A program made the translations under genes and the position numbers. A DNA stretch of 6,981 bases from an uncultured Prevotellaceae bacterium. GTDB taxonomy: Bacteria; Bacteroidota; Bacteroidia; Bacteroidales; Bacteroidaceae. The notes beneath the pieces are model-generated. The model searched no databases. It was not told the origin of the DNA and saw only the letters and a program-made list of their open reading frames with translations. Of the stretch, positions 1-6,333 are shown in pieces. The stretch is from positions 1-6,981 of the forward strand of contig CATXZX010000093.1 of assembly GCA_958404085.1 (NCBI GenBank). Reading direction: 5' to 3'. Position 1 is the first letter of the stretch. Each line of letters starts with the position of its first letter.

Positions 1-196
1 CGGGGTTGATGGCCATGGCCTCCAGGTAATCGTTGAGGGCTGCCTGCCATTCTCCTTGCTTGTAGTAGGCTGTTCCGCGCAGATAGTAGAAGTTGTCGTT
101 CCCGGGTTGTTCTGCAAGCAGGGTGTCAAGGACCCGGATGACTTCCGCCGCCCTTCCGGTTGCGATTTGCTCTTTTAATTCAGCCAGGTCTGTCAT
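1..196 (-). CDS. TPR-repeat protein, N-terminal part (cut by the window edge)
   Basis: The first 65 residues of a protein running off the left edge. Residues 34-65 form a tetratricopeptide repeat with the usual pattern: Tyr37, Arg40-Gly41, Tyr44, Ala53, Tyr57, Ala60 and Pro65. Residues 1-30 (MTDLAELKEQ...) look like an incomplete helical pair before it. There is no signal peptide or membrane segment in the visible part, so a cytoplasmic protein is likely. TPR units are protein-interaction scaffolds; no specific role can be given. The ATG at 194-196 is the only reasonable start: an in-frame TGA lies five codons upstream, and a -7 box at 226-233 leaves a leader of about 25 nt. The gene is divergent from any plus-strand transcript in 326-522. 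The remaining length and other domains are unknown. Confidence 0.8.
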   Translation of the reverse strand, partial: MTDLAELKEQIATGRAAEVIRVLDTLLAEQPGNDNFYYLRGTAYYKQGEWQAALNDYLEAMAINP

Positions 197-225
197 GTTG
201 TTTTTGGTTCAATCTTTAGTTTTTA

Positions 226-233
226 CAAAGATA
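226..233 (-). promoter_or_regulatory. -7 box of the TPR gene promoter
   Basis: On the minus strand this reads TATCTTTG, an exact match to the Bacteroidota primary sigma factor -7 consensus TAnnTTTG. It lies 29 bases upstream of the TPR start codon, predicting a transcript start near 219 and a leader of about 23-25 nt. No convincing TTTG -33 element is seen at the right spacing, which is common in this phylum. Confidence 0.55.
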
Positions 234-293
234 CGTCTTATTCAAAAGAAATGAATCTATTGGATGGAAATAAAATCTTTTATTAACTTAATT

Positions 294-319
294 TATACGT
301 ATATTATTTTAGCGTATAT
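294..319. repeat. AT-rich direct repeat CGTATAT x2 with palindrome
   Basis: CGTATAT occurs at 298-304 and again at 313-319, a 15-base period. The first copy is part of the palindrome TATACGTATA (294-303). The pair lies between the minus-strand TPR promoter and the candidate plus-strand -7 box at 326-333, where an operator could sit. The region is very AT-rich, so short repeats may arise by chance. Confidence 0.25.
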
Positions 320-325
320 ACTATA

Positions 326-333
326 TATTTTTG
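326..333 (+). promoter_or_regulatory. Candidate plus-strand -7 box
   Basis: TATTTTTG matches the Bacteroidota -7 consensus TAnnTTTG. A weak TTTT tract at 307-310 is the only -33 candidate and its spacing is slightly short. It would start a transcript near 340, pointing into a stretch that ends at the plus-strand terminator at 491-522. The local base composition favours chance matches, so the main support is the terminator downstream. Confidence 0.35.
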
Positions 334-373
334 ATTTTCTGTAATATAGATGTTTACTATAAGATGGTTTTAA

Positions 374-499
374 ATGAAACTGTTCAGGCTTTTTGAAAAG
401 TTACGAAACCTAAATAACTGCACGTGCCTACACTTTTATGTGCAAATACAGGGGCTGTGCCACGGTTTGGGCTTCGGGTATGGAGCAGTAGGGAGATAA
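374..499 (+). CDS. Possible 41-residue small protein (doubtful)
   Basis: An ATG at 374-376 opens 41 codons ending in TAA at 497-499. The peptide starts MKLFRLFEKLRNLN, which could form a basic amphipathic helix, and ends in a Gly-rich stretch (GLGFGYGAVGR). There is no signal peptide or full membrane span. The upstream sequence offers only a weak purine stretch (AAGATGG). The stop codon falls inside the left arm of the terminator hairpin at 491-514, which is unusual for an ordinary gene and argues for a non-coding reading. An open frame of this length can occur by chance. It is listed because it lies in the only plausible plus-strand transcript of the window. Confidence 0.15.
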   Translation: MKLFRLFEKLRNLNNCTCLHFYVQIQGLCHGLGFGYGAVGR

Positions 500-522
500 T
501 TGAAATTGTCTCCCAGTTTTTT
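491..522 (+). terminator. Plus-strand intrinsic terminator without an assigned gene
   Basis: A 10-bp stem (491-500 with 505-514, one G-U pair) closes a TGAA loop and is followed, after AG, by six T residues (517-522). The T tract is only on the plus-strand side; read on the minus strand the hairpin has no U tail. The nearest minus-strand gene ends at 629 and has its own terminator at 565-598. A competing short stem, CCCAG (512-516) with CTGGG (531-535), would disrupt the right arm but has a 14-nt loop. Confidence 0.65.
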
Positions 523-564
523 GAAAATATCTGGGCGCTATTTGCGGAGGGAACCGTATGGTTA

Positions 565-598
565 CAAAAAAAGATTCGAGCGGATGGCCCGAATCTTT
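565..598 (-). terminator. Intrinsic terminator of the DUF4468 gene
   Basis: A perfect 9-bp inverted repeat, AAAGATTCG (570-578) and CGAATCTTT (590-598), is followed on the minus strand by a run of T residues (complement of the A run 566-572). An internal GC/GC pairing beyond an A-C mismatch may extend the stem. It lies 30 bases after the stop codon of the DUF4468 gene. The plus-strand terminator at 491-522 faces it, giving a convergent pair of transcript ends about 40 bases apart. Confidence 0.75.
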
Positions 599-628
599 CT
601 TCCGTATCAGACGGATGGTGTTGGTATT

Positions 629-1255
629 TTATTCTTCCTCTTCTTCGAAAACGATGCGTTTCACCTTTTTCTTTCCGCGTACGGCTTGTGCGGCCTGTTT
701 GAAAAGTTCGTCTTTCCGGTCGATGGTCTTGCGGCGGAATTTTCCGGTGGCGCGTGACAGTTCTACTCCGTTCTTCTTGAACGCATGTTCGTCGGTTATC
801 CATTCTTCGGCGTTTATCGGATTACCGTCATTGAAGTTCCGTTCCGGTTCATAGATGTATCGGATGCGTTGCATGGTTGCTTTGAATTTGTTGTCGCTGC
901 ATTCGAAAATCAGGTGATAGTAGAAGCGTGTGGCGTCTGTTACCCATTTTGTTTTCTTGAAGTAAAGAGTCTCTTCCACATTGGCGACGATGATTCCTTT
1001 GTCCACATCGTTTTCCATGATGCGCGATTGGGTCTTCCTGTCGTCTGCCGCTACGAGTTTCTGGGTAAAGACAAGTAACGAATCGTAAATCTGTTGTTTC
1101 GTTTTCCCTTGTGCTGTGTAGCTCTGTTCAAAGACTACGGCTCCATTGACAACGGGAACGGCTCCCTTCAGATAGTTCTTCTGGTTTTCCGTACCATCCT
1201 GTGCGATGCTCCATAATGGAATACATGCCAGCAATAACGTGATGATTTTTTTCAT
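629..1255 (-). CDS. Exported DUF4468-type protein
   Basis: A 208-residue protein of unknown function. Residues 1-19 (MKKIITLLLACIPLWSIAQ) are a Sec signal peptide with probable cleavage after Ala-Gln, so it should be periplasmic or surface-associated. No lipobox Cys is placed at the cleavage site. Residues about 25-120 resemble the DUF4468 domain (TBP-like fold): the mature N-terminus has the family-like stretch LKGAVPVVNGAVVFEQ and then KTKQQIYDSLL. The C-terminus is basic (KFRRKTIDRKDELF, RGKKKVKR) and ends in five glutamates. The frame stays open upstream into the response regulator gene, but the ATG at 1253-1255 is chosen because the signal peptide begins there and a -7 box at 1282-1289 lies just upstream. 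The gene follows the response regulator after 94 bases with no terminator seen between them, and ends at the terminator 565-598. The family assignment is from memory of the motif. Confidence 0.82.
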   Translation of the reverse strand: MKKIITLLLACIPLWSIAQDGTENQKNYLKGAVPVVNGAVVFEQSYTAQGKTKQQIYDSLLVFTQKLVAADDRKTQSRIMENDVDKGIIVANVEETLYFKKTKWVTDATRFYYHLIFECSDNKFKATMQRIRYIYEPERNFNDGNPINAEEWITDEHAFKKNGVELSRATGKFRRKTIDRKDELFKQAAQAVRGKKKVKRIVFEEEEE

Positions 1256-1281
1256 ATTGGTATAATTACTCTTTTCGCAGA

Positions 1282-1289
1282 CAAAAATA
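1282..1289 (-). promoter_or_regulatory. -7 box of the DUF4468 gene promoter
   Basis: On the minus strand this reads TATTTTTG, matching TAnnTTTG. It lies 26 bases upstream of the ATG at 1255 and predicts a leader of about 20 nt. It sits in the 94-base gap after the response regulator, so the DUF4468 gene probably has its own promoter in addition to any readthrough from the efflux operon. No clear -33 box was seen. Confidence 0.5.
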
Positions 1290-1349
1290 CGCAAAAGAAC
1301 CCACATAAGGATGTTTTCGGCGTTTAAATGTTCTCCGTGTGCGGGGATA

Positions 1350-2081
1350 TTACCCGATAGTTTGCGTTTCGAGGTAGTCGAGCAAGGGCTTCCTGTAATT
1401 TTTCGATATGGGGATATGTTTGTGTCCGACAACGATGTATTCGTTTTCCATCAGTCTGATTTTGTCTTTGCGGATGATGTACGAACGGTGTATTCTCAGA
1501 AATTGGTCCGAGGGCAGCCGTTCTTCGAGTTTCTTGAGGCTGATAAGCGTATAAACGGGCTTTTCGGACGCAGTTGTATAGATTCTGACATAATCTTTGT
1601 AGCTCTCGAAGTAGAGGACTTCGTCCAGCGCAACGCGTACGAGCTTGTATTCGCTCTTTACATAAATGGCGTTGCTGTCCGAAACTGTGTCGGGCATGTT
1701 TTCTTCTTCGTTTTTCCGTGTCATCTCGAACCATTTGATGGCTTTCTGTACGGCCTCTATGAATTGTGCGTAGCTGACGGGCTTCAGCAGATAGTCGAGC
1801 GCATTGACCCGGTAGCCTTCGAGTGCATATTGGTCGAAGGCGGTCGTAAAGACGATGCGCGTTTCGTTGCTAATCATCTTCGAGAATTGCAGTCCGTCGA
1901 GTTCGGGCATCTGAATGTCGAGGAAAAGCAGGTCGACGGGGGCGTCGGGAAGTTTTTCCATGGCTTCGACCGCACTGCTGTACGTGCCGGCCAGGTTCAG
2001 GAATGAGGTTTTACGGACGTAGCTGGCCAGCAGTTCCAGGGCCAGCGGTTCGTCGTCTACGATGGCGCAGGTTAGTGTCAT
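1350..2081 (-). CDS. LytTR-family response regulator
   Basis: A 243-residue transcription factor, the output half of the two-component system with the kinase encoded just upstream. Residues 1-118 are a receiver domain: acidic Asp9-Asp10, phospho-acceptor Asp55 in LLFLDIQMPELDG, Thr79/Thr80 and Lys100-Pro101 are all present. After a short charged linker (121-135), residues 137-240 are a LytTR DNA-binding domain with the typical FLRIHRSYIIR (194-204) and IPISKNYRKPL (223-233) blocks. Length and layout match the LytR/AlgR (BtsR/YehT-like) family, which binds direct repeats upstream of targets. Its ATG overlaps the kinase stop codon by four bases (ATGA), indicating translational coupling. Its likeliest target is the promoter of this efflux operon, outside the window; that is inference. 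All catalytic residues are intact. Confidence 0.95.
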   Translation of the reverse strand: MTLTCAIVDDEPLALELLASYVRKTSFLNLAGTYSSAVEAMEKLPDAPVDLLFLDIQMPELDGLQFSKMISNETRIVFTTAFDQYALEGYRVNALDYLLKPVSYAQFIEAVQKAIKWFEMTRKNEEENMPDTVSDSNAIYVKSEYKLVRVALDEVLYFESYKDYVRIYTTASEKPVYTLISLKKLEERLPSDQFLRIHRSYIIRKDKIRLMENEYIVVGHKHIPISKNYRKPLLDYLETQTIG

Positions 2082-3127
2082 GAGTTTTGAGTATGAATGG
2101 TTAGACAGGAGGTGTAGACCGTTTGTTCGGGATTGCAGCCTTTTTCCCAGGTATATTTTCCGGAATAGAGCAGTGTCAAGCGCTGCTGTACTTGTTGCAG
2201 GCCGATGCCGTTTCCGCTTTTGTCTTGCCGGCTTTTGGGGTAGTTCGAGTTTTCGATGTGGCAGGTGACTGTTCCCTCGGCGTCCGCGTGCAGGTGAATG
2301 CCTATGTGACTGGGTTTGTTGGGACTGATACCGTGTTTGAAGGCGTTTTCCACCAGCGAGATGAACAGGAGCGGTGCAATGTTCACCTTGTTCCGGGGCG
2401 GAATCTGGATGTCAACCTCAATCTTTACGTGACGGGGGATGCGGATGCGCATCAGTTCGATGTAGGTTTGTAGGAAATCGGCTTCTTTGTGCAGGTCGAC
2501 ATACGTTTGCTGGTTGTCGTAAAGCACGTAACGCAGCAAGTTGCTAAGTTCGAGTATGGTTTCCTGCGCTTTGTTGGCGTCGAAGGCCGTCAGGGCGTAA
2601 ATGTTGTTGAGCGTATTCAGCAGGAAATGTGGATTGAGCTGGTTTCGCAAGTTTTTCAGTTCGGCTTCCTTGCGGGCAGCTTCGGCCTCGTACCATTCCC
2701 GGCTGAGGCGTGTGGCAATGCCTATTCCCGCAAGGATGGCCTGCATGACTCCGTCGCGGATGATGAATACCCAACGGGGCAGGGAACCCCACTTGTGAGG
2801 ATGCGGCAGGGGGGTATGGCTGGTGAACAGGCTGTATTGCATGACGTAGTTCATGGCCGTAATGGAAAAGACGAGCAAGAGAACTTCGTAGAGGAAGAAG
2901 TTTTGCTTGTTCTTTTTGAAAAACAGTCTGGGAACAAGCACCAGGTAGTTCATGTAGAATACAAAGCATCCGAAGAACGGAGGTATGCATCCGTGCAGGT
3001 ACTTGTTCCAGTTGATACTTCCGTTCCGGCCGGCAAACAGTAGCGGAGACAGGAAAATGAACAGCCATACAAGCACATGCATGGCTGTTTCGATGTAGAT
3101 GGTCTTGGTCGGATTTTTTTTCATCAT
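2078..3127 (-). CDS. LytS-type sensor histidine kinase
   Basis: A 349-residue inner-membrane histidine kinase of the His_kinase (LytS/YehU) type. Four hydrophobic segments occupy about 13-32, 44-66, 77-99 and 117-137, with only short loops and no extracytoplasmic sensor domain. A charged, probably helical linker (141-160) leads to the phospho-acceptor His167 in LNPHFLLNTLNNIYAL. The ATP-binding part has the N box LVENAFKHG (Asn261) and the glycine box GNGIGL (305-310). It should phosphorylate Asp55 of the regulator. Two adjacent ATGs (3125-3127 and 3122-3124) are possible starts: the first overlaps the permease stop by four bases, the second by one. Either way translation is coupled to the permease. 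With so little outside the membrane, the signal may be lipid, membrane stress or the transporter itself; this is inference. Confidence 0.94.
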   Translation of the reverse strand: MMKKNPTKTIYIETAMHVLVWLFIFLSPLLFAGRNGSINWNKYLHGCIPPFFGCFVFYMNYLVLVPRLFFKKNKQNFFLYEVLLLVFSITAMNYVMQYSLFTSHTPLPHPHKWGSLPRWVFIIRDGVMQAILAGIGIATRLSREWYEAEAARKEAELKNLRNQLNPHFLLNTLNNIYALTAFDANKAQETILELSNLLRYVLYDNQQTYVDLHKEADFLQTYIELMRIRIPRHVKIEVDIQIPPRNKVNIAPLLFISLVENAFKHGISPNKPSHIGIHLHADAEGTVTCHIENSNYPKSRQDKSGNGIGLQQVQQRLTLLYSGKYTWEKGCNPEQTVYTSCLTIHTQNS

Positions 3128-4347
3128 TCGTAGCGTAAGGCGTCAATGGGATCTAATAAGGCGGCTTTCTTGGCCGGATACCAACCGAAGAATACTCCTG
3201 TCGCCGTACATACGGCGAAACTTACGATGACGCTCCACGGTTGGATGAAGATGGGCCATTGGGCAAAAATGTTGATGGCTATCGAGGCACCTATTCCGGT
3301 GAAGATACCGATGATTCCTCCCGTAAAGCTGAGTAGTACGGCTTCGATGAGAAATTGGCTGAGGATGTCGATGCCGCGTGCGCCGACCGACATGCGCAGG
3401 CCGATTTCTTTGGTCCGTTCCGTTACGCTGACATACATGATGTTCATGATTCCGATGCCGCCGATGACGAGTGAAATGCAGGCTACACACAGGAGCAGAG
3501 TGGTCATGAGGTCGCTCGTGTTGTTCATCATGGAGGCAAGTTCTTGTTGACTGCGGATGGTGAAGTCATCGTCCTCGCCTTCTTTTATTTTGTGGCTGGA
3601 GCGCAGCAGCGACGCAATGTCTTCCGTCGCTTTGTCCGTCAGGTTTTCCGTGATAGCGGAGCAGTTTATACCTTGCAGGTAGGTGATGGCCTGAATACGC
3701 TTCATGACGGTCGTATAAGGAGCCAGCACGATGTCGTCCTGGTCCATGCCGAAAGAATTGTAACCTTTCGATTTCAATACGCCGATGATGCGGAACGGGA
3801 TACTGTTGAAGCGGATGATTTTTCCGATGGGGTCTTCTCCGTTTGTAAACAGGTTGTTGACGATTGTCTTGCCCACGACGCAGACTTTCGCACTGTTCTG
3901 GATGTCTTGCTCGGAGAATATTTCTCCGTCTTCCATCTTAAGTTGTCGAATCGTCAGGTAGTCGGGGCTTACGCCGTAGAGCGTGGAGGGCGCATTGTTG
4001 TTGCCGTTGATGAACTGGCCCGAACTGTTTACGGTCGGGCTGATGGCCGCAATGTATTTGGCTTCGTTTTGCAGCAGCTCGAAGTCTTTGAGTTTCAACG
4101 ACTGCATCTCACTGGCATCTTTGCGGACTCCTCCCGGTCCGCGGTCCTGTCCCGGGTGAATCATAATCATGTTCGAACCCATTTCGGCAATCTGTGCCTG
4201 AATACTTCTTTTCGAACCTTGTCCGATGGCCAGCATCGTGATGACTGACGCCACGCCGATGATGATGCCCAGCATGGTCAGGAACGAGCGGAACTTGTTG
4301 GCGGCAATGGCGCGAAGGGCTATTTTAAAAAGATTGGTGATGTTCAT
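3124..4347 (-). CDS. MacB/FtsX-type ABC transporter permease
   Basis: A 407-residue membrane subunit of a tripartite exporter. The order is: cytoplasmic amphipathic N-terminus, TM1 (about 20-42, ending in the family-typical LAIGQGSK), a large periplasmic MacB core domain (about 43-275), then TM2-TM4 (281-305, 330-356, 372-392) forming the FtsX-like domain. The cytoplasmic coupling segment ERTKEIGLRMSVGAR (310-324) and the C-terminal YPAKKAALLDPIDALRYE are hallmarks. Type VII ABC systems of this kind use ATP in the cytoplasm to drive periplasmic substrates through the adaptor and the outer-membrane channel, rather than moving them across the inner membrane. Unlike E. coli MacB, the ATPase is a separate protein encoded 15 bases upstream. 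The substrate (antibiotic, peptide, lipid or other) cannot be told from sequence. Length is normal and nothing appears missing. Confidence 0.95.
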   Translation of the reverse strand: MNITNLFKIALRAIAANKFRSFLTMLGIIIGVASVITMLAIGQGSKRSIQAQIAEMGSNMIMIHPGQDRGPGGVRKDASEMQSLKLKDFELLQNEAKYIAAISPTVNSSGQFINGNNNAPSTLYGVSPDYLTIRQLKMEDGEIFSEQDIQNSAKVCVVGKTIVNNLFTNGEDPIGKIIRFNSIPFRIIGVLKSKGYNSFGMDQDDIVLAPYTTVMKRIQAITYLQGINCSAITENLTDKATEDIASLLRSSHKIKEGEDDDFTIRSQQELASMMNNTSDLMTTLLLCVACISLVIGGIGIMNIMYVSVTERTKEIGLRMSVGARGIDILSQFLIEAVLLSFTGGIIGIFTGIGASIAINIFAQWPIFIQPWSVIVSFAVCTATGVFFGWYPAKKAALLDPIDALRYE

Positions 4348-4362
4348 GTCTCGGATGGGGTG

Positions 4363-5121
4363 TTAATCGTCATCGTTCTTCGGCAGCGCGGCCAGTGCCT
4401 CGGCGGCCGATTGAATTTGTTGGTTGTACGTATCTTCTATGACGTAGCCGTCGCGAAGGCGGATGTTCCGGCTGCTGTATAATGCGAGGTCGGGATTATG
4501 CGTCACGAAGATAATGGTTCTGCCCTCGGCATGGAGTTGCTGGAAAAGGACCAGAATCTCGAAAGAGGTTCGTGTGTCGAGGTTTCCGGTGGCCTCGTCT
4601 GCCAGGATAACGGCAGGATTGTTTACCAGGGCACGGGCTATGGCAACGCGTTGCATCTGTCCGCCGGACATTTGATTGGACTTGTGGTAAAGCCGGGTAC
4701 CCAACCCTACCATGCGGAGCGCGTTGATGGCCCGTTCGTTCCGTTCTTTTGCCGATACGGAGGTGTTATACATGAGCGGAAGCTCGACATTTTCAACTGC
4801 CGTCATTTTAGGGAGCAGATTGTAGTTCTGGAAAACAAAACCGATTTTTCTGTTTCGGAGTACCGCACGTTCCCGGCGCTTCATTTGCCGTACCGGTACG
4901 CCGTCCAACAGGTATTCTCCCGACGAAGGTGTATCGAGACATCCCAACTGGTTGAGCAGCGTCGATTTGCCGGAACCCGAAGTTCCCATTATCGTGACGA
5001 ACTCACCCTCGAAGATGCTGAAGGAAATACCGCGTAGGGCGTGTACGGTTTCTTCGCCCATGGTAAATTCCCTTTTTACATTCTTGAGTTCGATTACGGC
5101 CTTTTTGTTTGTATCCGTCAT
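4363..5121 (-). CDS. ABC transporter ATPase, MacB/LolD-like
   Basis: A 252-residue nucleotide-binding subunit that powers the permease encoded next. All motifs are intact: Walker A GTSGSGKST (46-54), Q-loop Gln98 in FVFQNYNLLP, signature MSGGQ (151-155), Walker B VILADE with catalytic Glu176, D-loop GNLD (179-182) and switch His208. The body matches the MacB/LolD/FtsE branch of ABC ATPases. A tail beyond residue about 230 (TYNQQIQSAAEALAALPKNDDD) extends past the core and is acidic at the end; it may contact a partner. The start ATG (5119-5121) is nine bases from the adaptor stop. The fold, gene order and short spacing support assignment to the exporter rather than lipoprotein release, although LolD-like ATPases are similar in sequence. 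Confidence 0.95.
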   Translation of the reverse strand: MTDTNKKAVIELKNVKREFTMGEETVHALRGISFSIFEGEFVTIMGTSGSGKSTLLNQLGCLDTPSSGEYLLDGVPVRQMKRRERAVLRNRKIGFVFQNYNLLPKMTAVENVELPLMYNTSVSAKERNERAINALRMVGLGTRLYHKSNQMSGGQMQRVAIARALVNNPAVILADEATGNLDTRTSFEILVLFQQLHAEGRTIIFVTHNPDLALYSSRNIRLRDGYVIEDTYNQQIQSAAEALAALPKNDDD

Positions 5122-5130
5122 GGTCTGGTT

Positions 5131-6312
5131 TTATTTTTTGTTGTTCTTCTTGCGGGGCCCCGGGGCGAACGGACTTTTTTCCGTAGCTGTGTTTTCGAGG
5201 TCGGGGCTTGTTTCCGCTTTTGTGTCTACCACAATTTCCGTGCCCAGCGCTATGCCGCCGGTTATCTCCGTCCGTGTGCCGTTTGTGATGCCCAGTGTGA
5301 CGGCATGCGCCTTGAATGTTTTTCCTTCGCGTGTCCACAATTTGTTTTTACCCGTGCAGTCGATGATGCGGACGTCTTTCCCGACTAATTCCGGTGTGGG
5401 GGTAAAGCGCAGGGCCTTGGACGGAACGCTGACGATGTTTTCGCGTTCCAGCGTGTAAATCGTGACGTTAGCGGTTAGTTCGGGTTTCAGTTTCAAATCT
5501 TCGTTCGGTGCCGAGATGACGACTTCGTATGTTACGACGTTGCTCTCGGTCGTACCTTTTTGCCGAACTTGCGTCACTTCTCCTTCAAACGTGTCGGTGG
5601 GGAATGCATCTACGGTAAATGTCACCCGTTGCCCTTCCCTCACTTCGCCTATGTCCGCTTCGTCTACGTCGGCAATGACGCGCATGTCCGTCAGGTCTTG
5701 GGCAATGGTGAACAGGGTCGGGGTATTGAAGCTGGCGGCTACCGTCTGTCCTTCCTCTACGTCTTTGCTCAGCACCGTACCGTCAATGGGCGATGTGATA
5801 GTGGCGTATCCCAGGTTCGTCTGTGCTTTCCGTACGTTCTCCTGTTGGGTGTTGTACGTGTTTTGTGCTTTCTGGTAGGTGAGGCGCGCATTTTCGAATT
5901 CATCGTCGCTGATAAATCCTTTTTCGTGCAGTGTCGTCATTCGTTTGTAGTTCGCTTTCTGATAGTCCAGTTCGCTTTTTGCACTGGCTAGGTTACTTTT
6001 GGCACTGTTGTACTCGCTTGTCAGGTTTGTCTTGTCCAGTTCGGCTATGATTTGTCCTTTGTGTACGACACTGTTGTAGTCTACATAAATTTTCCGGATG
6101 ATGCCCGAAACCTGTGTACCGACTTCTACTTCCGTCACGGGCTCGATGGTTCCCGTTGCGGTGACACTGTTTCCGATGGTTGCCTTTTCCACCGTAGCCG
6201 TTTCCAGTATGATGCTCTGTTCGGGCTTGCTGCCTCCGAACAAAGCGTAGGCCAGGCCTGCAAGTACGACGGCCGCGCCGGCCGTCAGTGCGATTTTGTT
6301 TCTTTTCGTCAT
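5131..6312 (-). CDS. Periplasmic adaptor (membrane fusion) protein, MacA/HlyD type
   Basis: A 393-residue adaptor joining the inner-membrane permease to the outer-membrane channel. Residues 1-6 are basic and 7-25 form an uncleaved N-terminal membrane anchor; there is no lipobox Cys. The first lipoyl half (about 58-95, VGTQVSGIIRKIYVDYNSVVHKGQ) is followed by a long alpha-helical hairpin (about 97-168, rich in Lys, Ala, Gln and Asn), then the second lipoyl half (170-200, ATITSPIDGTVLSKDVEEGQTV), a beta-barrel (205-285) and a membrane-proximal domain (290-365). The tail (378-393, PFAPGPRKKNNKK) is proline-rich and basic. Length fits the RND/MacA adaptor family. It starts 21 bases after the channel gene stop and ends nine bases before the ATPase start. 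The coiled-coil hairpin tip should dock on the TolC-like channel. Confidence 0.94.
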   Translation of the reverse strand: MTKRNKIALTAGAAVVLAGLAYALFGGSKPEQSIILETATVEKATIGNSVTATGTIEPVTEVEVGTQVSGIIRKIYVDYNSVVHKGQIIAELDKTNLTSEYNSAKSNLASAKSELDYQKANYKRMTTLHEKGFISDDEFENARLTYQKAQNTYNTQQENVRKAQTNLGYATITSPIDGTVLSKDVEEGQTVAASFNTPTLFTIAQDLTDMRVIADVDEADIGEVREGQRVTFTVDAFPTDTFEGEVTQVRQKGTTESNVVTYEVVISAPNEDLKLKPELTANVTIYTLERENIVSVPSKALRFTPTPELVGKDVRIIDCTGKNKLWTREGKTFKAHAVTLGITNGTRTEITGGIALGTEIVVDTKAETSPDLENTATEKSPFAPGPRKKNNKK

Positions 6313-6333
6313 ATTCTTGAATTTGTTATTGTC

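Larger units (their letters stand above)
340..522 (+). ncRNA. Candidate small RNA (unassigned) ending in an intrinsic terminator
   Basis: This is inferred from a -7 box at 326-333 and a strong plus-strand terminator at 491-522, with no plus-strand protein gene to own that terminator. The implied RNA is about 180 nt; the 5' end is an estimate. Possible internal structure: a hairpin at 419-444 (TGCACGT/ATGTGCA, 12-nt loop), a looser imperfect stem pairing CTG-CCA (455-462) with TGG-CAG (480-488) around a GGGCTTCGGG core, then the terminator stem. An alternative short stem is AGTTA (399-403) with TAACT (415-419). I do not recognise a known family. A Bacteroidota 6S-type RNA is a size-compatible possibility that I cannot confirm. 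The 41-codon ORF at 374-499 lies within it, so a small mRNA is the rival reading. Confidence 0.35.

Noticed and set aside
419..444. Hairpin TGCACGT/ATGTGCA as an independent terminator
   Set aside because: No T tract follows on either strand at the right place; it is better seen as possible internal structure of the candidate RNA.
424..702. Plus-strand open frame of 92 codons through both terminators
   Set aside because: It runs through a strong plus-strand terminator and into the antisense of the DUF4468 gene, and its sequence shows no domain.
384..803. Minus-strand open frame of 139 codons spanning the intergenic region and the end of the DUF4468 gene
   Set aside because: It crosses both terminators, is out of frame with the DUF4468 gene, and has the Arg/His/Thr-rich composition typical of a shadow frame.
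1333..1346. Short hairpin just after the response regulator as an operon terminator
   Set aside because: The stem is five pairs with a mismatch in minus-strand RNA and no U tract follows, so it is unlikely to terminate.
1256..1432. N-terminal extension of the DUF4468 gene to an ATG at 1432
   Set aside because: It would overlap the end of the response regulator and place 59 unrelated residues before a clear signal peptide; the -7 box at 1282-1289 also lies inside it.
1311..2006. Long plus-strand open frame (231 codons) opposite the response regulator
   Set aside because: It is antisense to a gene with all receiver and LytTR motifs, shows no domain of its own, and follows from the codon bias of the real gene.
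3544..4248. Plus-strand open frame (234 codons) opposite the permease
   Set aside because: It mirrors the periplasmic domain of the permease and has no recognisable protein pattern.
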